NCBI RefSeq assembly: GCF_013409305.1
Contig: NZ_JACBZJ010000001.1
Span: 3,348,001 to 3,412,000, forward strand
Length of the DNA stretch: 64,000 nt
DNA from: Cellulomonas soli
GTDB lineage: Bacteria; Actinomycetota; Actinomycetes; Actinomycetales; Cellulomonadaceae
Direction of reading: 5' to 3'
In this document: one piece after another, positions 8,854-18,154 of the stretch
Layout of the letters: every line of letters starts with the position of its first letter
How positions within the stretch are numbered: the first letter of the stretch is position 1
Notes under the pieces: generated by a model
What the model saw: only the letters and a program-made list of their open reading frames with translations
What the model was told of the DNA's origin: nothing
Databases searched by the model: none
Translations under genes and position numbers: made by a program

Positions 8854-10074
8854 TCACCTGCCTGGGGGTGCGGGGTGGATGGTGTCGGCGGGCAGCAGCG
8901 CGCCGCGGCAGACGGGGTCGGACCAGCCGAGGTACCCGCCGCCGCGGTAGAAGCCGGTGAGCTGGGCGAGGGTGAGCAGGTAGACGCCGCCGTGGTTGCC
9001 GGTGGCGGCGTCGAAGGCGCCGTTGGAGGTGACCTTGATCTGGGTCGGGTCGCAGCGTCCGGGGTCGGCCTGCACGACGATGGAGACGTGGCCGAAGGGT
9101 CGGCCGGTGTCGAAGAAGACGAACGAGCCCAGCGGTGGGCAGAGGTCGTCGGGGTGGGCGTGCCCCTCGGTGAGCATCTGGTGCCAGTGGGCGGTGGCGG
9201 AGGGATACCCGGAGCCGAGGTACCCGTAGGCGCGGCACGCGAGCCGGTCGCACAGCTGGGTCCACCCGGAGGTGACCCCGACGTAGGCCATGGCGTTGCG
9301 CACCGCGGTGGCCACGTCGACCGGTGTACCTGCCGGCACTCGGACGTCACCGCGGCCGAGGTCAGGCACGCAGCCGGCAGAGCCCTGGGTGCCGGACGCG
9401 TCGGCGATGCTCGGGTCGGGTGCCGGCTCGGGGTTCTCGGCTTGGGCGCCGGAGACGGGGTCGGCGGTCCAGGCGGCGACCCGTTCGGCGACGTTCGCGA
9501 TGAAGTCGCGGGTGGTGGCGGGGATGGTCGGGTAGGTGCGTAGCCGGGACTCGCCGGCGTTGTGGGCGATGATCAGCGCGTCCAGGACGGGGATGGTGGA
9601 GGAGGCCCAGTCGGGGTGCTCGGTGCGGATCTGTCGCACCCCGGTCAGTCGGTCGCAGAGGTAGCGGCCGGCGACGGTGGCGTGGATGTCGGGGTCTTGC
9701 ACGTCCCAGGTGCCGTTGCCGTTGAGGTCCGCTGACCAGGGGTGCCCGTAGGCGTTCTGCCAGATGGTGGCGTTGAGCTGGAACAGGCCCCAGGTGCCGC
9801 CGTTGGCGTCGTCGGCGTAGGCGTCGGGTCGGAACCCGGACTCCTGGGCCATGACCGCGGCAATCCACGGCTCGGGCAGGTCGGGGCACCCGGCGCGCAC
9901 CTCCGCCACCCACCCCCGCGCCGCCACCGGGACCGGCGCGTCGTCAGACAGGGTGCCGCCGCCAGCGGTGGCCAGGCACTCGTGCGTGCCGAACGCGACC
10001 CCGAGGGCCGTGACGATGGCGAGGGCGGGGACGGCGAGGATGCCCAGGGCGCCGAGGGTGAGCTTGCCGATCAT
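8854..10074 (-). CDS. bifunctional peptidoglycan hydrolase of the mating channel
   Basis: The protein has an N-terminal membrane anchor (residues 5-28). A lytic transglycosylase domain follows, with the catalytic-type Glu in AAVMAQESGF and GLFQLNATIW. After a Pro/Glu linker comes an NlpC/P60- or CHAP-like cysteine peptidase domain with a Cys-containing helix (QLCDRLACRAYG) and the partner His in FGHVSIVV. Two-domain hydrolases of this type (VirB1/TraG-like) open the wall for conjugation. Its ATG overlaps the coupling-protein stop in ATGA. It acts outside the membrane and is 406 residues long. Confidence 0.85.
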   Translation of the reverse strand: MIGKLTLGALGILAVPALAIVTALGVAFGTHECLATAGGGTLSDDAPVPVAARGWVAEVRAGCPDLPEPWIAAVMAQESGFRPDAYADDANGGTWGLFQLNATIWQNAYGHPWSADLNGNGTWDVQDPDIHATVAGRYLCDRLTGVRQIRTEHPDWASSTIPVLDALIIAHNAGESRLRTYPTIPATTRDFIANVAERVAAWTADPVSGAQAENPEPAPDPSIADASGTQGSAGCVPDLGRGDVRVPAGTPVDVATAVRNAMAYVGVTSGWTQLCDRLACRAYGYLGSGYPSATAHWHQMLTEGHAHPDDLCPPLGSFVFFDTGRPFGHVSIVVQADPGRCDPTQIKVTSNGAFDAATGNHGGVYLLTLAQLTGFYRGGGYLGWSDPVCRGALLPADTIHPAPPGR

Positions 10075-11876
10075 GTGGGCACCGCCGCCCCGGTCGCGGT
10101 GGCGTGCTCGACGGCCTGCTGGTCGGCGCGCAGGGTCGCGGCGTCGTGTCGCCCGGTCCAGGGGGTGAGGTCGATGACGGTGGGTCGGGTCTGGCGCAGC
10201 AGGAGCACGCCGGTCCCGAACGGCAGGGTGCGCAGTGCCGAGGCGGGCATGACGGGCACGGTGCGCAACGAGGTGGAGGTGGAGCGTTCGCCGCCGCGGC
10301 TGCTGGCGCGGGTCTGGGTGAGCTCGTCGATCTCGCCGAGCAGGCGGGCCACGTCGTCCAGGTCGCGGTACTTGGCCAGGCCGCCCAGGACGATCTTGAC
10401 GGTGGCGGCGTCCCAGATCGCGTCGGCGGCGTGCTCGCCCCAGCGGGCCCTGGCCTGTGCCAGGGACTGCAGGACGGCCAGGGTGGTGATGCCGGATCCG
10501 CCGCCTTCGGCCATGAGGGAGGGCAGGGACGGCAGGGGGGTGAGGTTGGCGATCTCGTCGAGCGCGAGCAGCAGCGGCGGGTCGAGCCGCGCGCCGGGTG
10601 AGCGGGCGGCGAGGGCGCGGGCGGTCTCGGTGATGTCCTCGACGAACGCGGCAACGAGGGGTGCGCAGGATCCGGAGGCGACGGCGGAGGCGAGCAGGTA
10701 GAGGGTGCCGGACTGGGCGAGGAAGGTGGCCGGGTCGAACTCCTCGCCCGGGGGTGGGTCGACGGCCTCGAGCACATCGGGGTCGGCGAGGGCGGCCAGG
10801 GACTGGCGCACGCCGAGCCAGATGGAGTCGCGGGTGCGCGGATCGGAGTGGATGGTCGCGTCGAGGGCGTCGGCCCACCCGTCGGCGGAGCGGGTGCGGT
10901 TGAGGATGGTGACGGCGTCCTCGGCCAGGGCCGGGTTCAGCGACCAGCGGTACAGGTCGACGGCGCGGCGTCCGTCGAGGGCTGCGGCGTGCAGGAGGCA
11001 GCGCAGGGCGGTCTCGGTCTGCCCGGCCCAGAAGTCGGAGTCGGAGACGGTGCGACCGAAACCGGCCCCGGCCGCCAGCCCGCGGGCCCGCACGAGGGCG
11101 GTGCGGGGTGTCTCGCAGCCGCGCACGGGTGACCAAGCCAGCCCGCCGGGCAGACCGGCAAGGCGTTGGGGGTCGAAGATCGCGACGGGTCCGCGGGTGC
11201 GCCGGTGGCGCAGGGTGACGGCCAGGGTGTCGGGGCGGGTGGAGGTGGCCACGACGGGGCCGGGTGCGTCCAGGACCCAGGGGATGAGCAGGTGCAGGCC
11301 CTTGCCCATGCGGGGCGGTCCGACCAGCAGGGAGGAGTCCTCCACGGTGCACCACAGGTCGCGTCCGCGCAGCGTCCCGAGCCGGTACCCGACCTGCGCG
11401 GCCTGCGCGGTCCGATCCAGCGACGGTCGCACGACGGCGGCCCGCCCACGCAGGGCGCGACGCCCGGCGACGGCCAGGACCTCGCTCGGGGACGCCATGC
11501 CCGGCAGGGCGCGCAGCTCGTCGATGCCATGCCCGAGCCGCCGGCGACCGAGCCGCGAGCAGATCAGGGCCACCGAGGCGACCACGACGGTGACGACGAG
11601 GGTCGTACTCGCCCAGTACGCGACGGGTCCGGGCATCAGGTCGGGACGAGGCCAGGCCAGGGCCGGGTTGCCGGGGTGCGCCACGGCCCCCAGGGCGGTC
11701 AGCATCCCCGCCTGCGGCAGGGCGCGGCCGGTGAGCAAGCACGCGACAGCGGCGCCCACCCACAGCACGGCCGCGACGACGAGCACGCCGGAGAGGGCGG
11801 CCAGTGCCCAGTCGGTCAGGTCCGGCCCGCCCACGGACCCGGCGCCTGGTCGCACCGGGGGCCGTCGCCCGTTCAC
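10071..11876 (-). CDS. type IV coupling protein (TraD/TraG/VirD4 family)
   Basis: A 601-residue membrane ATPase that links the relaxosome to the channel. Two N-terminal membrane helices are visible (ALAALSGVLVVAAVLWVG; ASTTLVVTVVVASVALI). Walker A, VGPPRMGKG, is near residues 183-191, followed by a substrate-site strand with TRPDT. Walker B is in LLLALDEIANL. The C-terminal TraM-recognition part contains SGITTLAVLQSLAQARARWG. The GTG start overlaps the preceding stop as GTGA, and its own stop overlaps the hydrolase start as ATGA. All catalytic motifs look intact. Confidence 0.9.
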   Translation of the reverse strand: MNGRRPPVRPGAGSVGGPDLTDWALAALSGVLVVAAVLWVGAAVACLLTGRALPQAGMLTALGAVAHPGNPALAWPRPDLMPGPVAYWASTTLVVTVVVASVALICSRLGRRRLGHGIDELRALPGMASPSEVLAVAGRRALRGRAAVVRPSLDRTAQAAQVGYRLGTLRGRDLWCTVEDSSLLVGPPRMGKGLHLLIPWVLDAPGPVVATSTRPDTLAVTLRHRRTRGPVAIFDPQRLAGLPGGLAWSPVRGCETPRTALVRARGLAAGAGFGRTVSDSDFWAGQTETALRCLLHAAALDGRRAVDLYRWSLNPALAEDAVTILNRTRSADGWADALDATIHSDPRTRDSIWLGVRQSLAALADPDVLEAVDPPPGEEFDPATFLAQSGTLYLLASAVASGSCAPLVAAFVEDITETARALAARSPGARLDPPLLLALDEIANLTPLPSLPSLMAEGGGSGITTLAVLQSLAQARARWGEHAADAIWDAATVKIVLGGLAKYRDLDDVARLLGEIDELTQTRASSRGGERSTSTSLRTVPVMPASALRTLPFGTGVLLLRQTRPTVIDLTPWTGRHDAATLRADQQAVEHATATGAAVPT

Positions 11877-12982
11877 CGGGACACCACCTGCCCGGCATCC
11901 CGCCCGACACCGGTCGGGTTCGGCGACGCGGCGGCGACGGCGGTTGTCTGCGGTGCCAGGGCGGTGGCCGTGATCCGCAAAGCGCTGGTGATGGCGTGCC
12001 CGGCATCCACCAGGTCGCCGACGAGGGTGGCCGGGTTGGTGGCGGCAGCGCGCAGGTGGCCGGCTCCGACGTCGGCCAGGTGGCGGACCTGGTCGGCGGC
12101 CACCTGGCGGATCACCTGCGGCGGATGGGCGTACCAGCCAGCCTCGACCGCGGCGGTCAGGTCCTCCAGGGCGGGCAGGTCTGGGCCGTGATGGGCGTGC
12201 GCGTGCGCGGCCCACGCCACCGTGGTCAGGTCGACGCGTTGCCCGAGCTCGGCGAGCTCGATCGTCGTCCCGTACACGGCCCGCCACCCGGGGTCCTCGA
12301 CCCGGGTCGGTGGCAGCCAGTCGACCACGTCGGGTACCAGGTCGGGGTGGGCGATAAGGGTGCCGACGAGCGCGACGAGGTGGGCGTGCTCGGCGTCCGG
12401 GTCGCGGAGCGGGTGCGCCTGCAGGTACTTGTCGGCGGCCGTGCGGGCCGCCAGGCCGGTGTTGCGGGTCGCCGCGCGCAGGTGCAGGGGCACGACCACG
12501 TCGTCGTGCGGTCGCCCGGTCGCCTGCGCCCAGCGAGCCCCGACCAGGTCCAGGTCCGCATCGACGACGGCGCACGTGGTGGTCAGCGGGGCGGGGTCGG
12601 CGTGCGTGACCGCGTTCAGGGCAGAGGCTTGCAGCAGCACGCCCAGCCCCGCGGTCTCCCGGCGCAGTCCACCGTCGGCGACCATCCGCGCGTAGGCGAG
12701 CGGCTGCGGGTCCGGGGGAGTCGCCGTCAGCAGCTGCGTGAACCGGGGCAGGTCCGCGACGCGCGGGCCGAGGCGGTCGAGGAGGACCGCGGCCATCGAG
12801 TTCGGGTCCAGGCCGCCGACGTGGTGCCTCTCGAGGAGGGCGGTGTAGACCTGGGTGTGCCACAGGTCTGCGAAGTCGTCGGGCCGCAACCACCTGCGCA
12901 CCTGCTCCAGGGCGTCGGGCCGCAGCATCAGCGCACCGAGGGTGCCCTGTTCGGCGAGTCGGACGACGTCGTCGTGGTTCAT
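11873..12982 (-). CDS. DnaB N-terminal-like protein of the transfer operon
   Basis: A 369-residue protein with two copies of a DnaB-N-like helical module. The first (residues 8-70) runs EQGTLGALMLRPDALEQVRR and continues to LWHTQVYTALLERH. The second (about residues 200-265) runs VALVGTLIAHPDLVPDVVDW and continues to WRAVYGTTIELAELG. There is no ATPase domain. Proteins like this recur between VirB4-like and coupling-protein genes in actinobacterial elements. A role in docking replication or relaxosome proteins is inference. It overlaps both neighbours by four bases. Confidence 0.75.
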   Translation of the reverse strand: MNHDDVVRLAEQGTLGALMLRPDALEQVRRWLRPDDFADLWHTQVYTALLERHHVGGLDPNSMAAVLLDRLGPRVADLPRFTQLLTATPPDPQPLAYARMVADGGLRRETAGLGVLLQASALNAVTHADPAPLTTTCAVVDADLDLVGARWAQATGRPHDDVVVPLHLRAATRNTGLAARTAADKYLQAHPLRDPDAEHAHLVALVGTLIAHPDLVPDVVDWLPPTRVEDPGWRAVYGTTIELAELGQRVDLTTVAWAAHAHAHHGPDLPALEDLTAAVEAGWYAHPPQVIRQVAADQVRHLADVGAGHLRAAATNPATLVGDLVDAGHAITSALRITATALAPQTTAVAAASPNPTGVGRDAGQVVSR

Positions 12983-14292
12983 CGCGATCCACCTCCCAGA
13001 TCGGTCTCCTCACGCATGGCCGCGTCGGTGTCGACGACGGCCAGCTCGGCGGGGTGCAGCAGGTGGTGCACGACGTGCGTGCGCGCCGGCATCGTCCACA
13101 GCCCGCTCCCGCGCGGCAGTAGCGGCAGCAGGTCCCGCTCGGCACGCGTCAGGCCCAGCGCGGTGGCGGTGCCGGCGAGCTGGTCGGACTCCTGCCGGTA
13201 GATGACTCGGGTCGAGCAGTCCGCCAGCAGCCCCTCGGCCAGGGCGCGGGCCTCCGAGCCCTGGCGGCCGATCGCGTCCAGGTCGGACAGGCGGTGCAGC
13301 ACCATGAGGTTTGCGATGCCGTGCGCGCGCGACAGCTTCCACTGGGCCTGCATGCGGCGCACCAGGGCGACCTGTCGCAGTAGCCGCCACGCCTCGTCGT
13401 AGATCACCCACCGCTTGGCCGACGTGGCCAGCAGCGCCCCCTCGAGCCACGCCGCCGAGCACGTCATCGCCAACGCGAGGGCGTCCTCGTCCGAGCCGAG
13501 CCCGGACAGGTCCAGCACGACCATCGGGGCGTGCGGGTCCAAGTTCTGGGTGGATCGTCCGTCGAACAGGCCGGCCAGGTCGCCGCGCACCAGGCGCCGC
13601 AACCCGTGGGTGACGTCGCGCCCATCGGCCACGCGGTCCTCCACCCGCAAACCGTCTGCCTTCGCGGCTGCTCGGTCGGGTGCGCCGAGGGCCTCGACGA
13701 CGGACCCGATGGTGGGGGAGGCGTCGTGCTCTTCGGTGAGGGCCAGTGCGGCATCGAGCGCGCCCTGCTCGGCCGCACCCAGCTCGCGACGCAGCGTCAG
13801 TGCCGCGACAGCGGCCAGGACCCGCCCGCGCGTCGCGTGCACGTCGACGCCGGGTGCCACGTCCAGCGGGTTGAGCCGGGTCGACAGCCCCGGGCCGAGT
13901 CGCACGACGGTCCCACCGGCCGCGCGGGCGACCGGGGCCCACTCACCCTTCGGGTCGCCCGGCACGTACACGGCCCGACCGGCGGCGATCGAGCGCAGCG
14001 CCAGGGACTTGGCCAACGCGGACTTGCCCTGACCGATGACCCCGGCCAGCAGCACGTTCGGGTTCGTCAGCTCACCCGCGCCGTACAGCGCCCACGGATC
14101 GAAGCAGAACAGCCCACCGGTGAACGCCTCCACGCCGACCGGCACCCCGAGGTCGCACGGCGGGGTGGCCAAGAACGGGTACGCCCCACCCAACACCGCG
14201 GAGGAGGACCGATGCGCAGGCAACCGCAGACGCGGCCCCGCCACGTACCGACCGCCACGGGTGCGGAACCGGGTCGCGGCTGCGCCGGTCAC
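12979..14292 (-). CDS. VirB4/TraC-like conjugation ATPase
   Basis: The GTG at 14292 is chosen because it overlaps the upstream stop in GTGA. The product is 437 aa. Walker A is GVIGQGKSALAKSL. The nucleotide-pocket strand YVPGDPKGEW follows, with Walker B-like segments MVVLDLSGLG and RWVIYDEAWRLL, and the motif SRAHGIANLMVLHRLSD. This is the C-terminal ATPase part of VirB4. The N-terminal VirB4 domain is missing or replaced by the separate SCO6880 protein encoded just upstream, the usual arrangement in actinobacterial conjugative elements. It powers channel assembly at the inner membrane face. Confidence 0.87.
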   Translation of the reverse strand: MTGAAATRFRTRGGRYVAGPRLRLPAHRSSSAVLGGAYPFLATPPCDLGVPVGVEAFTGGLFCFDPWALYGAGELTNPNVLLAGVIGQGKSALAKSLALRSIAAGRAVYVPGDPKGEWAPVARAAGGTVVRLGPGLSTRLNPLDVAPGVDVHATRGRVLAAVAALTLRRELGAAEQGALDAALALTEEHDASPTIGSVVEALGAPDRAAAKADGLRVEDRVADGRDVTHGLRRLVRGDLAGLFDGRSTQNLDPHAPMVVLDLSGLGSDEDALALAMTCSAAWLEGALLATSAKRWVIYDEAWRLLRQVALVRRMQAQWKLSRAHGIANLMVLHRLSDLDAIGRQGSEARALAEGLLADCSTRVIYRQESDQLAGTATALGLTRAERDLLPLLPRGSGLWTMPARTHVVHHLLHPAELAVVDTDAAMREETDLGGGSR

Positions 14293-15707
14293 AGCACACC
14301 CCTGGCCAACGGCAGGCACGCCGCCGCGTGCGCCACACCCTGCTGCCCGACCAGGCGACGCACCTCGCACATCGCCTGCGCCGCCGCCGACTCCATGGCC
14401 GCGCACCGCTCCTCCAGCTCCGAGGTGCCGCTGGCGCTGACGGTGATCAGGCCGGTGAACCGCAGGTCGCCGTGCCCGGCCACGAGCTCGGCCTCCCGGC
14501 GCTCCAGGTCGGCGACCTCGGCCCGGGTCGACTCGTCCTCGATCTGCCCGATGCGCGCCCGCTGCGCGGCGTCCGCCGCATGCTCGACCTTCGCCCGCCG
14601 GATCTCCCGCAACGCCTGCGCCGTCGGCAACGGCTCGGCGACCAGCGTCACCGTCCGATCCGTCGCCTCACCCAGCAGCAGGGGCTGAAGGAACGCCGGG
14701 TGCACCTCGGTGCGCGGCCACTGCGACACCCAGTACGTCGCATGCACCCCGGTGCCCGTGGCGAGCGAACCCCACCGCTCCCGAACCCCCGGACTCCCCA
14801 CGAGCGCCGCGGGCGTCTCCTCGGCACGCGCCGTGGCTCCAGGCTCGTAGGCGGCGCGCAGCACACGCGCCAGGTCAGCCCTGCCGATCCACCCCCCTGC
14901 GCGCAGCCCCGCGACCTGCACCGCCGCCCCGAACGACTCCAAGTGCCGAGCGACCAGTGCCAGGTCGGATGCGGACAGCCGACGGCGACCCCGCGGGGCC
15001 CGCACGGCGATGGCGACGAACGTCTCGCGCACGTGCGGGACCACGAACCCCTCGTCGAGCATGCCCGCCAGCTCCGCACTCAGGCCGGGCTCTGACGCGT
15101 TGCAGTGCTCGCGCCACCACCGGCGCGCCGGCGCCAACCCACCGGACCGCGTGTTGACCAGCACCTGCACCCGCACGATCGCCGACTGCTGACAGGCCAC
15201 TGCCAATGCCCGACCCCACGCGGCGACCTTGTGCTCCTGCGCGGCCGCGTCCTCCAGCACGAACCCGGTGCCCGTCGCCCGCAGCACACCCGTCACGGTC
15301 CCCGTCCGACGCTCGAGCACCAGCACCCCACCGAGCTCGTCGCAGTCCACGAGCTCGAGGCGCCCGGGCAGACCCGGCAGCGTGAGCCACCGGCCGGGCG
15401 CGACGTCGCCCGCGGTCGCCACAGTGCTCGTGGCGCCGGTGCCCTTCCGTGCATGCCACTGCGCCAGCAGCGGCACCCACCCCACGACCGGGCGCCCACC
15501 GACGCTGACCGAACCGGCCACCAGCAACGTGGCCCACACCGGCGACGCCACCACCAAGCCGGACATCCCCGCCGAGTAGACCGCCACCACCGCGACCACC
15601 GTCGCCGTCCCCACGACCGCCAGCTGCGTGCCGGACAGGCCGAGCAGCACCCCACGCGTCTCCAGGCGACCGAACCGCGTCGTCGGGCCGACGTCGGGCG
15701 CGCTCAT
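14289..15707 (-). CDS. SCO6880-family type IV secretion protein
   Basis: A 472-residue protein with a PrgI-like N-terminus containing two membrane helices (AVVGTATVVAVVAVYSA; VVASPVWATLLVAGSV). A large mixed alpha/beta domain follows, with WLTLPGLPGRLELVDCDELG, LAVACQQSAIVRVQVLVNTR and a late coiled helix (VADLERREAELVAGHGDLRF). This pattern is that of SCO6880-family proteins, which stand in for the N-terminal half of VirB4. It overlaps TrbL-like and VirB4-like genes by four bases on each side. Confidence 0.82.
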   Translation of the reverse strand: MSAPDVGPTTRFGRLETRGVLLGLSGTQLAVVGTATVVAVVAVYSAGMSGLVVASPVWATLLVAGSVSVGGRPVVGWVPLLAQWHARKGTGATSTVATAGDVAPGRWLTLPGLPGRLELVDCDELGGVLVLERRTGTVTGVLRATGTGFVLEDAAAQEHKVAAWGRALAVACQQSAIVRVQVLVNTRSGGLAPARRWWREHCNASEPGLSAELAGMLDEGFVVPHVRETFVAIAVRAPRGRRRLSASDLALVARHLESFGAAVQVAGLRAGGWIGRADLARVLRAAYEPGATARAEETPAALVGSPGVRERWGSLATGTGVHATYWVSQWPRTEVHPAFLQPLLLGEATDRTVTLVAEPLPTAQALREIRRAKVEHAADAAQRARIGQIEDESTRAEVADLERREAELVAGHGDLRFTGLITVSASGTSELEERCAAMESAAAQAMCEVRRLVGQQGVAHAAACLPLARGVL

Positions 15708-16831
15708 GACCCCTCACCACCTGGACGACGCGTCGCGGGCGCCGGTGGTGGCGGGCTCGGGTGGGGGAGTGCACCGACCTTCGCTCCGCCCGCCGCCTTG
15801 GCCGCGCCCGCGCCACGCACGGCTGACCCGACGCCACCGGTGACGGCGCTCATGGCGACCTGCTGCGCGGCGTAGCGCGTGGTGCTGCCGGCCGAGCGGG
15901 CGACCTTGCTGATCGGGTTCGCCGCCACCGCTCCGTGCATCACCGCGGCGGCCTCCATTCCCGACCAGTGCACGAACCGCCACGTCAGCCACGGCGCCCA
16001 CACCGCGATCGCCAGCAACAAGATCCCCACGAGCGTGTCCGAGAGCCCCGCAGCACCACCCGGGCTCGGCGTAGCCGCCTCGCCGTCGGCGGGGCCGGTC
16101 CCGGTGAACGCCGAGGCCCCCACCACGAACGCGACGACGATGACGACCTTGCTGAACACCAGCGCCGCGACGACCTCCAACCACCGACGCGTCCACACCC
16201 GCGTCTGATCCCACGCCGACCCGGCAAACGCGATCGGCGCGAACACGGCCACCAGCACCAGCGCCGCCTTGCGGAAGAGCAGCACCCCCCACAGCAAGAC
16301 GAACCCCACCGTCAGCGCCACACCCATCAGCAGCTGCAACCCCGGCGCGAAGCTCGCCATCGCCGCGAAGTCGAAGAACTGCCCGGCCGCCTCCGCGACC
16401 GTCATCCCCGCAGCCCCGGCGATGTACGCGCAGATCCCGTCGACCGCCGTCAACGCCACCTGCGTCACCGCCAGCGCGAGCACCGCCCCGAGCAACGCCT
16501 TGCCGACCCCGACCACCGCGCGCACCAGCCCACCCGGCTCCCGGCGCAGCACCGCGGTCAGCACCTGCACGACGAACAGCCCCACCACCACCGGCAGCGC
16601 CACCGCGGCGATCACCGAGACGTTCGCCTGGAACCAGCCGACACCCAGGTCGATCGTGGTCGTCGAGTCCAGCGCCGACATCGCGAGCTCGCCGACCTGA
16701 GCCGCACCCTCCACGAACGCCGACCCCAGCCCACCCAGGACGTACTGCGAGGCGGCGTTCTGCGTCGAGGCGGCGGCATCGCAGGCGAACGCGACCGGGC
16801 CGATGCACGGGTCGAGCATCGGGACGGCCAT
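15704..16831 (-). CDS. TrbL/VirB6-like polytopic channel protein
   Basis: A 375-residue membrane protein beginning at ATG 16831, one base after the stop of the pilin-like gene. About six or seven hydrophobic helices are visible, including VSVIAAVALPVVVGLFVVQV, GLQLLMGVALTVGFVLLWGV and KVVIVVAFVVGASAF. The short Cys-containing region before the first helix (DPCIGPVAFACDAA) is typical of this family. The last 60 residues are Ala/Gly/Pro-rich and cytoplasmic or disordered. It would form part of the inner-membrane pore of the mating channel. Confidence 0.8.
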   Translation of the reverse strand: MAVPMLDPCIGPVAFACDAAASTQNAASQYVLGGLGSAFVEGAAQVGELAMSALDSTTTIDLGVGWFQANVSVIAAVALPVVVGLFVVQVLTAVLRREPGGLVRAVVGVGKALLGAVLALAVTQVALTAVDGICAYIAGAAGMTVAEAAGQFFDFAAMASFAPGLQLLMGVALTVGFVLLWGVLLFRKAALVLVAVFAPIAFAGSAWDQTRVWTRRWLEVVAALVFSKVVIVVAFVVGASAFTGTGPADGEAATPSPGGAAGLSDTLVGILLLAIAVWAPWLTWRFVHWSGMEAAAVMHGAVAANPISKVARSAGSTTRYAAQQVAMSAVTGGVGSAVRGAGAAKAAGGAKVGALPHPSPPPPAPATRRPGGEGS

Positions 16832-16832
16832 G

Positions 16833-17144
16833 TCAGATCTGCCCGCCCAGGCCGGAGAAGAACGCCACGATCGCGTTCGCCCCACCGATCAGCAACGCAC
16901 CCCCCGCCGAGACCAGCACACCGGTCTTGCCGCCCGAGGCGTACCCGTAGTTGCCCTGCTGACGGGCCACCGCCCAGATGATCACCGAGACGACCAGGCC
17001 TGCGACGCATGCCACCAGGCCCCAGGTCAGCAGTGCCCCGACGATCTCCTTGACGACCGCCAGGCCGGGGAGTCCACTGTCGTTCGGGGTGACTCCGGGG
17101 TCTGCGCCCGGGATTGTCAGGTGCAGCTCTGCAGCGAATCGCAT
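16833..17144 (-). CDS. VirB2/TrbC-like pilin, DUF6112-type
   Basis: A 103-residue protein with two membrane helices (LTWGLVACVAGLVVSVIIWA; GVLVSAGGALLIGGANAIVA) joined by a short polar loop with GNYGYASGGKTG. This is the topology of VirB2/TrbC pilins and fits the DUF6112 proteins found first in actinobacterial transfer operons. The ATG has AAGGGGCG about six bases upstream. It is the first gene of the eight-gene operon that ends with ArdC, so its upstream region probably carries the operon promoter. Confidence 0.75.
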   Translation of the reverse strand: MRFAAELHLTIPGADPGVTPNDSGLPGLAVVKEIVGALLTWGLVACVAGLVVSVIIWAVARQQGNYGYASGGKTGVLVSAGGALLIGGANAIVAFFSGLGGQI

Positions 17145-17180
17145 GGTGCGCGCCCCTTATCGGCCTGGCACCGTGGCTCG

Positions 17181-17387
17181 GTGCCCTCGCCAGCAGGAGC
17201 GCCGTCAGGAGAGTCAAGACGCGACGGGCCTGATGACCTTGCGCGGGTGGTGCGGGGTCGGCCGGGGCGTCGCGCCGAAGCGCTACTGCGCAAGCGGCTG
17301 GTGTTCGAGTGGCGCTTCTCGGACGCCCTCAACCCCATCGAGGAGCCCGACAACTCGATACTCGGCGCCTGGGCCGAAGACGCATGA
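17181..17387 (+). CDS. possible small protein or gene remnant, 68 aa
   Basis: A GTG-started open frame whose second half looks coding: GC-rich third positions and a mixed aromatic/acidic tail (LVFEWRFSDALNPIEEPDNS). The first half is Arg/Gly/Pro-rich and weak. No clear ribosome site is seen. It lies between the divergent transfer operon and the TIGR02391 gene. It could be a real small protein or the end of a truncated gene. No family is recognised. Confidence 0.3.
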   Translation: MPSPAGAPSGESRRDGPDDLARVVRGRPGRRAEALLRKRLVFEWRFSDALNPIEEPDNSILGAWAEDA

Positions 17388-17417
17388 CGGCCTGGAGTGT
17401 CGGTCCGCTCGGGCACC

Positions 17418-18152
17418 ATGTGTTCCATGAGGAAGCTGGACACCGAGTGGGCCACCCAGGAGATTGACAAGTTCCTCCACGTCACCGCGCAGACATCGGT
17501 GGACATGGGGCCGGGCGTCGTCTACTTCGGGACCGTGATGCGCGGCCCCAAGACCGAGGCGGCTGCCGCCGCCCACGTCGTGGAGCAGATTCTTGACCGC
17601 GTGCTTCCGGGGTGGAGCCGCGAGCGTCCGGAGAAGGACAAGGAGTACCGCTGGCTGCGTGACCAGGCGGCGCGCGGGAAGACTGCGCTGCTCCGCGAAG
17701 CCGAGCTAGCCGAGAAGCTTGGCGACAACGCGCCAGAGATGGACGCGGCGAACCTGCACCCGTGGTCATGGGAGAACGGCCGCAGCTACTGGAACACCGG
17801 TCACTACCACCAGGCGGTGATGCAGGCGGCAATCAGGATCAACGCGGAGACGCAGGCCAAGTTGGGTCGCATGGACGTGTCGGAGACGGACCTGTTCAAC
17901 CAGGCGTTCTCCCTCTCGGCACCGACCACCGACGTGCCCCGGCTCCGGCTGATGGACGATGACGGCAGCAAGACCTACAAGAACGTCCACCGGGGCGCCA
18001 TGGCGTTCGCCGAGGGGCTCTACGCTGCGATCCGCAACCCCGGCATGCATGTGCCCCACGACGGTGGCGAGGAGCAGCTCGCGCTGGAACAGCTCGCCGC
18101 GTTCAGTCTGTTGGCTCGCTGGGTGGACCAAGCGAAGGTCGAGCGCCCATAG
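17418..18152 (+). CDS. TIGR02391 (Ymh) family protein
   Basis: The C-terminal half matches the TIGR02391 pattern: 'LHPWSWENGRSYWNTGHYHQ' and a helix with AVMQAAIRINAE, then 'DLFNQAFSLSAP', then a late helix with GAMAFAEGLYAAIRNP followed by Gly-Met-His. The R-N-P-x-x-H signature is characteristic and resembles HEPN-type RNase domains, so an RNA-cleaving or abortive role is possible but unproven. The N-terminal 100 residues look helical. Three start codons are in frame (17397 GTG, 17418 ATG, 17427 ATG) without a decisive ribosome site. The next gene begins two bases after the stop, suggesting a functional pair. Confidence 0.75.
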   Translation: MCSMRKLDTEWATQEIDKFLHVTAQTSVDMGPGVVYFGTVMRGPKTEAAAAAHVVEQILDRVLPGWSRERPEKDKEYRWLRDQAARGKTALLREAELAEKLGDNAPEMDAANLHPWSWENGRSYWNTGHYHQAVMQAAIRINAETQAKLGRMDVSETDLFNQAFSLSAPTTDVPRLRLMDDDGSKTYKNVHRGAMAFAEGLYAAIRNPGMHVPHDGGEEQLALEQLAAFSLLARWVDQAKVERP

Positions 18153-18154
18153 CC

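Noticed and set aside
10083..13145. Very long minus-strand frames crossing several transfer genes
   Set aside because: Only the segments with family motifs and ATGA/GTGA junctions are genes. The rest of these frames runs through neighbouring genes in the wrong frame.
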